From Acetothermia bacterium UBA3571 (GTDB lineage Bacteria > Bipolaricaulota > Bipolaricaulia > Bipolaricaulales > Bipolaricaulaceae): a stretch of 13,101 bases of DNA. The position numbers and the translations under genes are program-made. Of the stretch, positions 6,205-11,997 are shown piece after piece. The stretch lies in NCBI GenBank assembly GCA_002375995.1, contig DFNI01000025.1:1-13101 (forward strand), given 5' to 3'. The stretch's first letter is position 1; each line of letters starts with the position of its first letter. A model generated the notes under the pieces. The model saw nothing but the letters and a program-made list of their open reading frames with translations. It made no database searches and was not told where the DNA came from.

Positions 6205-6585
6205 ATGATAAGGCGGATTTGGGACGTGACCCTGACGGTGACGGATCTTTCACAGGCGGTGGCGTTCTATCGTGACCTTTTGGGGTTGCCCCTGAAGTAC
6301 CAATTCCCGGACTACGCTGGCTTCGACGTGGGAGGGGTGGAGCTGGGACTCAAGACGTGGGGAGGCAAGGAGCCGCCGCGCGAAGGGGAGCCGGTGGTGA
6401 ACTTCCTGGTGGATGACGTGGACCGCGCCTTCCAGGAGCTTTCTGCGAAAGGGGTCCGGTTTACCAAGGGTCCCGAGGATACCCGGTGGGGCGGCCGGAT
6501 CGCCCTGTTCCAGGATCCCGACGGCAATACTCTCCAGCTTACCCAGATCGATTGGAAGAAGTATTTCTCCGCCTGTGCTGGGTAA
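6205..6585 (+). CDS. VOC-family protein without metal ligands
   Basis: The 126-residue protein has the paired beta-alpha-beta-beta-beta layout of the vicinal oxygen chelate (glyoxalase/bleomycin-resistance) superfamily. The first module runs from VTLTVTDLSQAVAFYRDLLG (residues 8-27) and the second from VNFLVDDVDRAF (65-76) to FQDPDGNTLQL (102-112). There is no histidine in the protein, and the final-strand glutamate of metal-dependent members is Q111. A glyoxalase I, FosA or dioxygenase activity is therefore unlikely. A binding role, as in bleomycin-resistance proteins, or a non-metal activity fits better. The ATG 6205 is set by AAGGGGG ten bases upstream. It is the first gene of an operon; the flavoprotein follows after 32 bases, and a second metal-free VOC lies four genes on. 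Confidence 0.88.
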   Translation: MIRRIWDVTLTVTDLSQAVAFYRDLLGLPLKYQFPDYAGFDVGGVELGLKTWGGKEPPREGEPVVNFLVDDVDRAFQELSAKGVRFTKGPEDTRWGGRIALFQDPDGNTLQLTQIDWKKYFSACAG

Positions 6586-6617
6586 GAACTCCGCTGAGCC
6601 GAAGAGGGGAAGGTATA

Positions 6618-7220
6618 GTGAAGGTAATCGGGATCGTGGGGAGCCCGCGCTGTAGGGGAAATACCGACCTCCTGGTGGAGCAAGTGTTGGCCGGGGCCAG
6701 GGTCCATGGGATCGAGACGGAGAAAGTGCACCTGGGGGAGCTGGACATCCGTTCGTGCCGGGCCTGCTATTCATGCGCTGCCACGGGACGGTGTGTGATC
6801 GAGGACGACTTCCCGTGGCTTTTAGAAAAAGTCCTGGGAGCTTCGGGAATCGTGCTGGGTTCCCCCATGTACGTGGGCACTGTGACCGCCCAGATGAAGG
6901 CGTTCATCGACCGGGTGGACTGTTCCCAGGTGGAGATGGTGAGGGCCCCCACCGGGGAGGCACGGTTCCGCAGCCGGCACCGGGGGCGGTTCGGGGTGGT
7001 GGTGGCGGTATGCGATCTCTCCCCCATGGCGGAGTTGCGCCGCTGCGCCCGGGTTTTGGAGGCCTGCCTCCGGGACCTGGGGGCGAGGCCGGTGGGGGAA
7101 GTGCTGGCCCGGCGTCTTTCCGACATCGGGGACGTGCGAAAGCGGCCGGAGCTCCTGGCACGGGCCTTCCGGACGGGGGAGCGGCTGGCCGCGGCCATCA
7201 GGGGAGGTGAGATTGGGTGA
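6618..7220 (+). CDS. Iron-sulfur flavoprotein (Isf)-like NAD(P)H-dependent FMN reductase
   Basis: The 200-residue protein has a flavodoxin-like fold of the FMN-reductase superfamily. GSPRCRGNT (residues 8-16) is the phosphate-binding loop for FMN, and GSPMYVGTVTAQMKAFIDR (81-99) is the second flavin loop and helix. Between them C47, C50, C53 and C59 form CX2CX2CX5C. This is the compact cysteine motif that holds a [4Fe-4S] cluster in Methanosarcina Isf proteins, which reduce O2 and H2O2 or act as electron shuttles. The start is GTG 6618 behind GAGGGGAAGG; an in-frame start far upstream would run into the VOC gene and is rejected. Its TGA overlaps the next GTG (GTGA, 7217-7220). Cytosolic electron transfer to a neighbour's substrate is a reasonable but unproved role. 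Confidence 0.88.
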   Translation: MKVIGIVGSPRCRGNTDLLVEQVLAGARVHGIETEKVHLGELDIRSCRACYSCAATGRCVIEDDFPWLLEKVLGASGIVLGSPMYVGTVTAQMKAFIDRVDCSQVEMVRAPTGEARFRSRHRGRFGVVVAVCDLSPMAELRRCARVLEACLRDLGARPVGEVLARRLSDIGDVRKRPELLARAFRTGERLAAAIRGGEIG

Positions 7221-7606
7221 ACGAGGTCGATGTGCAGGAGATCTTGGGGCTCATCGCGGCGTATGAGCGGGCCTTCGAGGCGGCGGATGCCGAAGGGATG
7301 GCGAACCTTTTCTGGGTCGACGATCCTCGCTTCTGCGAGGTGGAGAACCACATCCCTGAACCCTTCGGCAAAGAGAGGTTCCTGTGGATCATGGACTGGA
7401 TCCGGAAGAACCAGCCGCCGGGCTGGAGGATGAGGTTCTATGACACGAGGGTGCACCTCCTCTCCCCGGTGGTGGCCTACTCCATCTCGTTGCGGGAGGA
7501 AGAGATCGAGGGGGAGCGCACCACAAGCAGGGTCACGCTGATCTTCCTGAAGAAGGACGGGGAGTGGCGGATTATCCATGGGCATTTCTCCCGTGTGCCT
7601 GGGTGA
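7217..7606 (+). CDS. NTF2/SnoaL-like domain protein
   Basis: The 129-residue protein looks like a single NTF2-like cone fold, as in SnoaL-3 and DUF4440 proteins. It opens with a helical start (EVDVQEILGLIAAYERAFEA, 3-22), then DAEGMANLFW (24-33), and ends with the typical strand TLIFLKKDGEWRIIHGHFS (107-125), where the final Trp-x-Ile-x-H-x-H pattern is characteristic. Such proteins bind small hydrophobic ligands or catalyse isomerisation or hydration, and many have no known activity. The GTG start overlaps the flavoprotein stop by 4 bases and follows GGGGAGGTGA at ideal spacing, so it is coupled to that gene. The ligand cannot be told from sequence. Confidence 0.8.
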   Translation: MNEVDVQEILGLIAAYERAFEAADAEGMANLFWVDDPRFCEVENHIPEPFGKERFLWIMDWIRKNQPPGWRMRFYDTRVHLLSPVVAYSISLREEEIEGERTTSRVTLIFLKKDGEWRIIHGHFSRVPG

Positions 7607-7650
7607 CCGGTTCATTCGGGAAGATGTCCTGCCCTCGTGGAGGGGTGAGC

Positions 7651-8067
7651 ATGGCCGAACGTATGATCTGTGGTCTCATCATCGGGGAGGCAGGCTCAGC
7701 CGAGAAGGCCCGGGAGCTTGCGAAAGCCTTCAAGGATTGTCCCTATTGTGCTTTCGCGGGAGCTTTCGGGAGCAGGTTCGTCTGGACCTTGTTTGTGCCG
7801 GAAAGCCACCAATGGTGGCTTGATTCCATCCGGGAAAGTCCAGAAGAAACCCTGGGCCTTAGGAACGCTGAGCTTTCCGTGACGGAAGCGGAGGATGTCC
7901 CCTACCCGGCGTTCGAGCTCAGGATCCCTGCGGAGAGGCGGGAAACATCTCCCTGTGGGGCGCGGTGTGATCTCTGTGAGCTCTACGGCCGCTGTCCTGG
8001 CTGCCCGGCCACGGTCTTTCACCGTGGACCGGCGAGAAGAGGAGGTGAGAGGTGTTTCGGAGGGTAG
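7651..8067 (+). CDS. Small protein with C-terminal metal-binding-type cysteine cluster
   Basis: I do not recognise the N-terminal ~95 residues of this 138-residue protein; they contain a C30-P-Y-C33 pair. The C-terminal part has C102, C106, C109, C115 and C118 in the pattern CX3CX2CX5CX2C (CGARCDLCELYGRCPGCP). It is reminiscent of DUF3795-like cysteine domains and suited to zinc or an Fe-S cluster. The ATG 7651 follows GGAGGGGTGA and lies 44 bases after the NTF2-like gene. The last 16 bases overlap the second VOC gene, so the tail RGPARRGGERCFGG is partly dictated by that gene's ribosome site. It may be an electron-transfer or metal-carrier partner of the Isf-like flavoprotein; this is inference. 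Confidence 0.75.
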   Translation: MAERMICGLIIGEAGSAEKARELAKAFKDCPYCAFAGAFGSRFVWTLFVPESHQWWLDSIRESPEETLGLRNAELSVTEAEDVPYPAFELRIPAERRETSPCGARCDLCELYGRCPGCPATVFHRGPARRGGERCFGG

Positions 8068-8441
8068 CGCCAATGCTGTTGGTAGGTGATGTGGACCGGG
8101 GGATCCGGTTCTATCGCGACGTTTTGGGCGGGAAGCTTTCCGCGGTCTATCCTGAGCTGCCGCCCCACGAGTGGGCCTCCCTCGACTTGGACAGGGTGGA
8201 GCTCATGCTGTGGGAGAGACGGGCGGCGAAAAGGGAGTATCCCGGGCTCAGAATCCTGGAAAATCCGGCGGGCCTCATCATCTACATCTACGTGGACGAC
8301 GTGGACGCCCTCTACGAGCGGGTGAAGGACAAGGCGGAGGTATTGATGGAACCCGTTGATCAGTTCTACGGCATCCGGGAATTCACCATCCGCGACCCAT
8401 TCGGATTCATCCTCACCTTCGTCCAGGAAAAGGGCAGCTGA
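8052..8441 (+). CDS. Second VOC-family protein of the operon
   Basis: The 129-residue protein is another two-module VOC protein. It has APMLLVGDVDRGIRFYRDVL (residues 6-25), a strand ending in VELMLWE (49-55), IYIYVDDVDALYERV (77-91), and YGIREFTIRDPFGFILTF (106-123). The YG-R-F-x-x-x-DP-x-G pattern is typical of bleomycin-resistance-type members. The only histidine is H39, in a loop, so the usual His/Glu metal set is missing here too. GTG 8052 is fixed by AGGAGGTGA (8040-8048) inside the preceding gene. Its TGA shares one base with the glycosylase ATG (TGATG), implying tight coupling. It is related to the first VOC in fold but clearly divergent. The two could form a ligand-binding pair or have separate ligands. 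Confidence 0.88.
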   Translation: MFRRVAPMLLVGDVDRGIRFYRDVLGGKLSAVYPELPPHEWASLDLDRVELMLWERRAAKREYPGLRILENPAGLIIYIYVDDVDALYERVKDKAEVLMEPVDQFYGIREFTIRDPFGFILTFVQEKGS

Positions 8442-9655
8442 TGGAACTTTACTGGACCAGGGAGGAAGCACGCTGGTACCACCTTTACTCGCTGGGCTTG
8501 CATGGACGGTCCTATCCGCCTAGGGAAGAGGGGATTCGGCGATGCTTTACCGACCTGGACGTCCTCCAGCTCGATCCCTTGCCGGTCCTCGGCCGGAGCC
8601 ACGACTTGGTGATCCAGGCCCGGGTGGACGGGACACACCCGGGTGAGGTCCTGGACCTCGTCCACCGAGAGAGGCTCGGGTTCGAGTATTGGGACAAGAT
8701 GCTTTCCCTCATCCCCATCCGCCACTTCCCTTGGTTCCGGGTCCGGATGGAGGCGGGCGGGAACCGGTGGGAACGCGAGCGGGAAGAGCGGCTGAGGAGG
8801 GAGCATCCTGAAGCGCTTGAAGTCGTTTACCGAGCGGTGGAGGAGCACGGTCCACTCTCCAGCACGGAATTGAGGGAGCTGGGGATCGCCCAGGAGGCCC
8901 GCCGAGCGTGGAAGTCCACCCGGGTGGCCAACGTGGCCCTGATCGCCCTCTGGAACCGGGGCCGAATAAGCGTTGCCTACAGGAAGAACTTTCGCCGCTA
9001 CTTCGACCTCACCGAGCGGGTCATCCCGGCTTTGCTCCTCGATTCACCGTTCCCTACGCCGGGGGAGTTCAGGGAGTGGTTTCTCCTCAAGCGGGTCCGG
9101 GACGCAGGCCTGTTGCCGCTGCGGGGCGATGCGGATAGCTGGGCTTCCCTGCGGGAGGTTAGGAGAGGGGGGTTAGTGGAGCGGCTGATCGCGGCCGAGA
9201 GGCTCGCCCTAGTGCATGTGGAAGGAGTAAGATCTTCTTTCCTTGCCCTTCCGGATGCCGAGGAAGGGCTGGAGGAAGCCCGCCGCCACCGGTTCGATGG
9301 CTGCATCCGGTTCCTATCTCCGTTGGACCCGCTCCTTTGGAGCAGGAAAGCCCTGAGGGAGCTCTGGGGTTTCGAATACGCGTGGGAAGTCTACAAACCT
9401 CCGGCCAAGCGCCGCTGGGGCTATTACGTGCTCCCAGTGCTTTATGGGGATCGATTCGTGGCCCGTTTTGACGCCAAATACGAAACTTCCTCTGGCATCC
9501 TTCGCGTGTTCTCCTATCGCGAGGAGCCGGATGGGCTTCCTTGGTCCCATCCCACCGTCACCGCGGCCTTCCAACGGTTCTTGAGATACCTCGGCGGGGA
9601 GAAGATGCTCTTCCCCGATGGCGGGGAGATACCCAGCCAGTATGATGGCTTTTAG
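8441..9655 (+). CDS. YcaQ/AlkX-type winged-helix DNA glycosylase
   Basis: The 404-residue protein belongs to the HTH_42 family of bacterial DNA glycosylases that includes E. coli YcaQ (AlkX) and Streptomyces AlkZ. The length fits. The catalytic segment is VLQLDPLPVLGRSHDL (residues 41-56), where Q43-L-D45 is the QxD motif of the AlkX branch; AlkZ has QxQ. The C-terminal signature is FLSPLDPLLWSRKALRELWG, followed by YYVLPVLYGDRFVARFDAK, as in YcaQ proteins. Family members unhook alkylation-type interstrand crosslinks by cleaving N-glycosidic bonds, and AlkZ gives self-resistance to azinomycin B. The ATG overlaps the VOC stop by one base. It closes a detoxification-like operon. No biosynthetic genes for a genotoxin are visible, so general DNA repair is the safer reading. 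Confidence 0.9.
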   Translation: MELYWTREEARWYHLYSLGLHGRSYPPREEGIRRCFTDLDVLQLDPLPVLGRSHDLVIQARVDGTHPGEVLDLVHRERLGFEYWDKMLSLIPIRHFPWFRVRMEAGGNRWEREREERLRREHPEALEVVYRAVEEHGPLSSTELRELGIAQEARRAWKSTRVANVALIALWNRGRISVAYRKNFRRYFDLTERVIPALLLDSPFPTPGEFREWFLLKRVRDAGLLPLRGDADSWASLREVRRGGLVERLIAAERLALVHVEGVRSSFLALPDAEEGLEEARRHRFDGCIRFLSPLDPLLWSRKALRELWGFEYAWEVYKPPAKRRWGYYVLPVLYGDRFVARFDAKYETSSGILRVFSYREEPDGLPWSHPTVTAAFQRFLRYLGGEKMLFPDGGEIPSQYDGF

Positions 9656-9659
9656 GTAA

Positions 9660-9806
9660 AGTCGAAAGAACGCACGGCAGAGGGTGAGATCGGGTGGTGT
9701 TGTCCCCCTCCACGGCGAGCTGGCAATCGGGGCGCTCCAAGGTATCCTGCGCCAAGCCGGCGTTACTCCGAAGGAGTTTTTGGAAGCGCTCAGTGGTTTG
9801 GTTTTA
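9660..9806 (+). pseudogene. hicA: C-terminal remnant of a HicA-type toxin
   Basis: The frame starting just after TAA (9657-9659) translates to a piece with VVPLHGELAIGALQGILRQA followed by GVTPKEFLEAL. This matches the conserved second half of HicA mRNA interferases (VxxPxHxxxELxxGTLxxILRxAGIxxxEFLxxL). The first half, with the catalytic-histidine strand, is missing, and no ribosome site serves the fragment. After the EALSG point the frame runs on without a family-like stop, through 9807-9920, so the original end is lost too. No hicB is present. It lies between the glycosylase stop and the GNAT gene. It could in principle be translated as an upstream extension of the GNAT gene, but that gene has its own promoter-like box, ribosome site and ATG. 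Confidence 0.6.
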
Positions 9807-9898
9807 AAGCTGCTAGTGTCCTACGGCGGTTTTCAGGCTCCTCCATCGCGGTCCCCGGGCTTGTCGAGGGTGGTGGATTCTTCTCACGTAGCTACACT

Positions 9899-9904
9899 TA
9901 TACT
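9899..9904 (+). promoter_or_regulatory. -10 box before the GNAT-YoaP gene
   Basis: TATACT lies 16 bases before ATG 9921, with GGGAGGTGG (9907-9915) as the ribosome site. No clear -35 hexamer is at 16-18 bp spacing. If used, the 5' leader is only about 10 bases, and most of it is the ribosome site. Confidence 0.4.
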
Positions 9905-9920
9905 TTGGGAGGTGGTTTTG

Positions 9921-10688
9921 ATGCGGATCTTTTCCCTGACGGATCCCCAGGAAGCGGCGGGAGCTTATCCCTGTGCTACCGAGGCTCCTCGACCCTTCTG
10001 GGCCGACGGCCTTGAGCTCTCCCGGTCTTGGTTCGCGGAGAGCCTGGGGAAACACGTGGAGGGCCTGCATGTCGAGGAAAACGGGCGGGTGATCGGCCAC
10101 ATCTATTGGGCCCCGTCGGAACGGGCTTTGGTTCCTTATCGGACCGAGCCCGGAGTGGCCTGGATCTACTGCGAGTGGATCCAGCGGTCACATCAAGAGC
10201 GGGGCTACATGAGGGCCCTCTTTTCGGCCTTCATCGAGCATCTCAAAGATGAAGGCTACAAGGGGGTGCTCGTTGGGGCCACCGACTACGAGGGATATAT
10301 GCACCACTCCCACTTCGCCAAGCGCGGCTTCCGGGTGATCCGCGAGGAGGGCGGGGGGAAACTGATGTACCTTCCGCTCTCCAAGGCGGAAGTGGAGGTT
10401 GAGCCCCTGGTCGAGAATATCCCGGTGGAGGGCAAGGCCCCGGTGGAGGTACTAGTGATCGGCTCACAGTTTTGTCCGGTGGGGGCAGCGACGGTAGTTT
10501 ACCTGCGCAAGGTGGCGGCCGAGCTCGGGGACAAGGTGGCGTTGGTGGAGGTCCCCGCGGGGCCGGAGGCCCTGGCCCGCTACGGCGTTGCCGACGGGAT
10601 CTTCATAAATGGCAGGCCCTCCTTCTTCGGCCCAGTCACCGAGGACGAGGTCCGTGCCGCGATCCACAGGGAGTTGGAAAAGACCTGA
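9921..10688 (+). CDS. GNAT acetyltransferase fused to a YoaP-like thioredoxin-fold domain
   Basis: The 255-residue protein has an N-terminal GNAT fold (about residues 1-155). The acetyl-CoA loop is Q92-E-R-G95-Y-M-R-A, a slightly atypical Q/RxxGxG/A, followed by HFAKRGFRVI (131-140), the usual C-terminal GNAT strand. A second domain (about 174-253) begins with a strand and G-S-Q-F-C185-P-V-G, then a helix and VADGIFINGRPSFFGPVTEDEV (223-244), like the YoaP-type C-terminal domain found on GNAT proteins. It looks like a thioredoxin fold with a single cysteine where CxxC would be. ATG 9921 is chosen for its ribosome site and the typical MRIFSLT start; an in-frame GTG at 9684 would include the HicA debris. 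Substrate unknown; small-molecule or peptide acetylation is typical of the superfamily. Confidence 0.85.
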   Translation: MRIFSLTDPQEAAGAYPCATEAPRPFWADGLELSRSWFAESLGKHVEGLHVEENGRVIGHIYWAPSERALVPYRTEPGVAWIYCEWIQRSHQERGYMRALFSAFIEHLKDEGYKGVLVGATDYEGYMHHSHFAKRGFRVIREEGGGKLMYLPLSKAEVEVEPLVENIPVEGKAPVEVLVIGSQFCPVGAATVVYLRKVAAELGDKVALVEVPAGPEALARYGVADGIFINGRPSFFGPVTEDEVRAAIHRELEKT

Positions 10689-10720
10689 GCGATGAGGTGC
10701 TGTGGGAGGGCACTATAGGC

Positions 10721-10837
10721 GTGCGAATCGAGGCGCTCACAGAGGAAACCCTTGTCCGTGCTCCGGAATGGGGGCGCGGAGGCTGCGGCTGGAGCTCTGA
10801 TGAGCCCCAGACGCAGGGGTGTCCGGTTTTGATGTAG
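10721..10837 (+). pseudogene. Possible N-terminal remnant of a second GNAT-like gene
   Basis: A 38-codon frame from GTG 10721, with GGGAGGG about 11 bases upstream, encodes MRIEALTEETLVRAPEWG followed by RGGCGWSS and ends at TAG. The M-x-I-x-x-LTxExLxxAP opening resembles the start of GNAT proteins and parallels the neighbouring GNAT's MRIFSLTDPQ. The rest of such a protein is absent. It may be a broken duplicate or a chance small frame. The 10689-11253 stretch otherwise holds only repeat copies, the DUF433 remnant and a hairpin. Confidence 0.25.
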
Positions 10838-10866
10838 GGAGGCGAGAGGAACAAGCTGATCCTTAT

Positions 10867-10927
10867 CGTTTCCCGGCCGGCCAAACAAGAGAAACGGTTG
10901 CTTCCAAATGTCAAAACTCAAAACGCG
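10867..10927 (+). repeat. Dispersed repeat, copy 1
   Basis: The conserved cores are GGCCAAACAAG (10879-10889) and GTCAAAACTCAAAACGCG (10910-10927). The first core sits in the loop of an inverted repeat CGTTTC/GAAACG (10867-10872, 10891-10896). Copies at 11217-11247 and 12267-12326 share one or both cores. This copy ends 9 bases before the broken end of the DUF433 remnant. Confidence 0.65.
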
Positions 10928-10935
10928 TCCGCAGC

Positions 10936-11040
10936 TTACCGCGCAGGTATCCTGGTCCCTTTAATGACTGGTTTCCCCAGCATCACTTTGGGATTTATCT
11001 TGATCCGATCGAGGAGCTTCCCTCTCCCCTCACCTTCAAT
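10936..11040 (-). pseudogene. N-terminal remnant of a DUF433-family antitoxin
   Basis: On the minus strand, 11016 down to 10936 reads LLDRIKINPKVMLGKPVIKG followed by TRIPAR and a stop. This is the conserved N-terminal part of DUF433 proteins (RIxxxPxxxxGKPxIxGTRIPV), which are VapB-like antitoxins usually paired with PIN or DUF5615 toxins. The family continues for some 50 residues more; here homology stops right after IP, next to repeat copy 1. The upstream part (to about 11040) is open but has no convincing start codon or ribosome site in frame. A plus-strand open frame covering the same bases is its antisense shadow. The truncation beside the repeat suggests that repeat insertion or recombination removed the rest. 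Confidence 0.65.
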
Positions 11041-11133
11041 TTCGTGGCGATTACAGAATAGCTCTCTTTATCCTTGACCACGAACGCCCTCCATGGTTCT
11101 CATAATCTTCGCGCACTTAGTGCTCCCTCACAA

Positions 11134-11162
11134 GATCGCTCCGCCTCCCGGAGCCTGCGATC
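11134..11162. other. Stem-loop in the gap before the first PIN toxin
   Basis: GATCG (11134-11138) pairs with CGATC (11158-11162), and CTCCG (11139-11143) pairs with CGGAG (11149-11153), around a CCTCC loop with a CCTG bulge. There is no T-tract on either strand. It lies about 90 bases beyond the minus-strand toxin's stop. It could stabilise a 3' end or be part of degraded DNA. Function unknown. Confidence 0.35.
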
Positions 11163-11216
11163 GAAGATAAATTTCAGAAGGGCGTTGTGGCGAGTAGTCA
11201 GGTAACCCATAAAGGC

Positions 11217-11247
11217 GGCCACCTAAAATGCCAAAACTCAAGATGCG
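11217..11247 (+). repeat. Dispersed repeat, copy 2 (short)
   Basis: GCCAAAACTCAAGATGCG (11230-11247) matches the second core of copies 1 and 3. GGCC at 11217-11220 is all that is left of the first core. It ends 6 bases from the stop codon of the minus-strand PIN toxin gene, so it lies immediately downstream of that module. Confidence 0.65.
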
Positions 11248-11253
11248 CCCCCT

Positions 11254-11700
11254 CTATTCGCCGATCCAAATGATTGGGACCTCCTTCACTTCTTTGAGCT
11301 CGGGATCACCGGTGAGGAGCATTCCGCCTTTGGCAATGGCGGAAGCCAAAGCAAATCCATCGGCATAGGCGATCGGATATTTGATCTTAAGTGAAGCGGC
11401 TTCGAAGACGAGTTCCTCTGAAACGGGGACGATCTCAATCACACCGGCCTTAATTTCCTCAATGGTCTCCCGAGCCTTCCGTTCCCCGACCCTCCGACCC
11501 AAGATATAAAACACCTCGCCGAGATTGATTACGCTAACATAGATTTTCGGTCGCTTTAGCTCCTCGCCTAAACGCTTTCTCACCCTCCCTCCCGCAGCTG
11601 CATCACCTTCTGCCCAACCGAGGAGATCCCGGACAAGTGCACCCCCAGGCTCCCCTTGTAACCAAGCGAGAATCGCCCAGGAGTCGAGTACAACTTGCAT
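11254..11700 (-). CDS. vapC: VapC-like PIN-domain toxin (AbrB-partnered)
   Basis: The 148-residue protein is a PIN-domain ribonuclease. Its acidic site is D6 (VVLDSWAILAWL), E62 (NLGEVFY), D114 (YADGFALASA) and D132 (TGDPEL), all present, so it looks intact. VapC toxins cleave RNA (tRNA or rRNA) in a Mg/Mn-dependent way when freed from their antitoxin. It is slightly longer than typical VapC because of the AEGDAAAGGRVRKRLGEE stretch (30-47). ATG 11700 has an AGGAG nine bases upstream. GTG 11706 is in frame, overlaps the antitoxin stop as GTGA, and would add two residues, so the start is not certain. It follows its antitoxin on the minus strand, the usual antitoxin-first order. Confidence 0.88.
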   Translation of the reverse strand: MQVVLDSWAILAWLQGEPGGALVRDLLGWAEGDAAAGGRVRKRLGEELKRPKIYVSVINLGEVFYILGRRVGERKARETIEEIKAGVIEIVPVSEELVFEAASLKIKYPIAYADGFALASAIAKGGMLLTGDPELKEVKEVPIIWIGE

Positions 11701-11702
11701 GA

Positions 11703-11951
11703 TCACAAACTCCTCTGACGCGATTCTCCCTGGATTTCTTGCAGATGCTCCTCTTTAAGATCCGAGAGCAAATTCACACCCTTGTATCTTCCATAGAGTG
11801 TGGCGGCCGTTTTTCCCCTTAAAGGCTTGAGAACGATCGTGTCTCCTTCTCTCACCACGAGGAGCTTATCCCCGGGCTTCAGCCCCAGCGCCTCTCGCAG
11901 GGCCTTGGGGATCACAACCTGTCCTTTGACTGATAATGATGTTACGGCCAT
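11703..11951 (-). CDS. vapB: AbrB/SpoVT-type antitoxin (VapB)
   Basis: The 82-residue protein begins with the AbrB/MazE swapped-hairpin DNA-binding domain (residues 1-45). SVKGQVVIPKALREALGLKP (7-26), then GDKLLVVREGDTIVLKPL, are standard for VapB antitoxins of this class. The less conserved C-terminal half (46-82) would wrap the PIN toxin. Its ATG follows AGAGGG on the minus strand. An inverted repeat TCTTAC/GTAAGA lies 13-30 bases upstream and is the likely operator for autorepression. Its stop lies at the start of the toxin gene, which supports co-translation. Confidence 0.9.
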   Translation of the reverse strand: MAVTSLSVKGQVVIPKALREALGLKPGDKLLVVREGDTIVLKPLRGKTAATLYGRYKGVNLLSDLKEEHLQEIQGESRQRSL

Positions 11952-11981
11952 CTTACCCTCTTTTCTTACCCAAGAGTAAGA
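11951..11981 (-). promoter_or_regulatory. Operator-like repeats upstream of the AbrB-type antitoxin
   Basis: On the plus strand TCTTAC (11964-11969) and GTAAGA (11976-11981) are a perfect inverted repeat with a 6-bp spacer. A further TCTTACC at 11951-11957 repeats the half-site 13 bp away, overlapping the antitoxin's first base and ribosome site. AbrB-type antitoxins bind such sites. No clear -35/-10 pair was found. Confidence 0.5.
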
Positions 11982-11997
11982 CCAAGGGAGGGAGCTG

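Noticed and set aside
9684..9920. N-terminal extension of the GNAT-YoaP protein
   Set aside because: The extension is HicA-like debris. The internal ATG 9921 has its own GGGAGGTGG and a -10 box and gives a normal GNAT start.
10819..11061. 80-codon plus-strand frame
   Set aside because: It is antisense to the DUF433 remnant and runs through repeat copy 1; no start signal or family resemblance.
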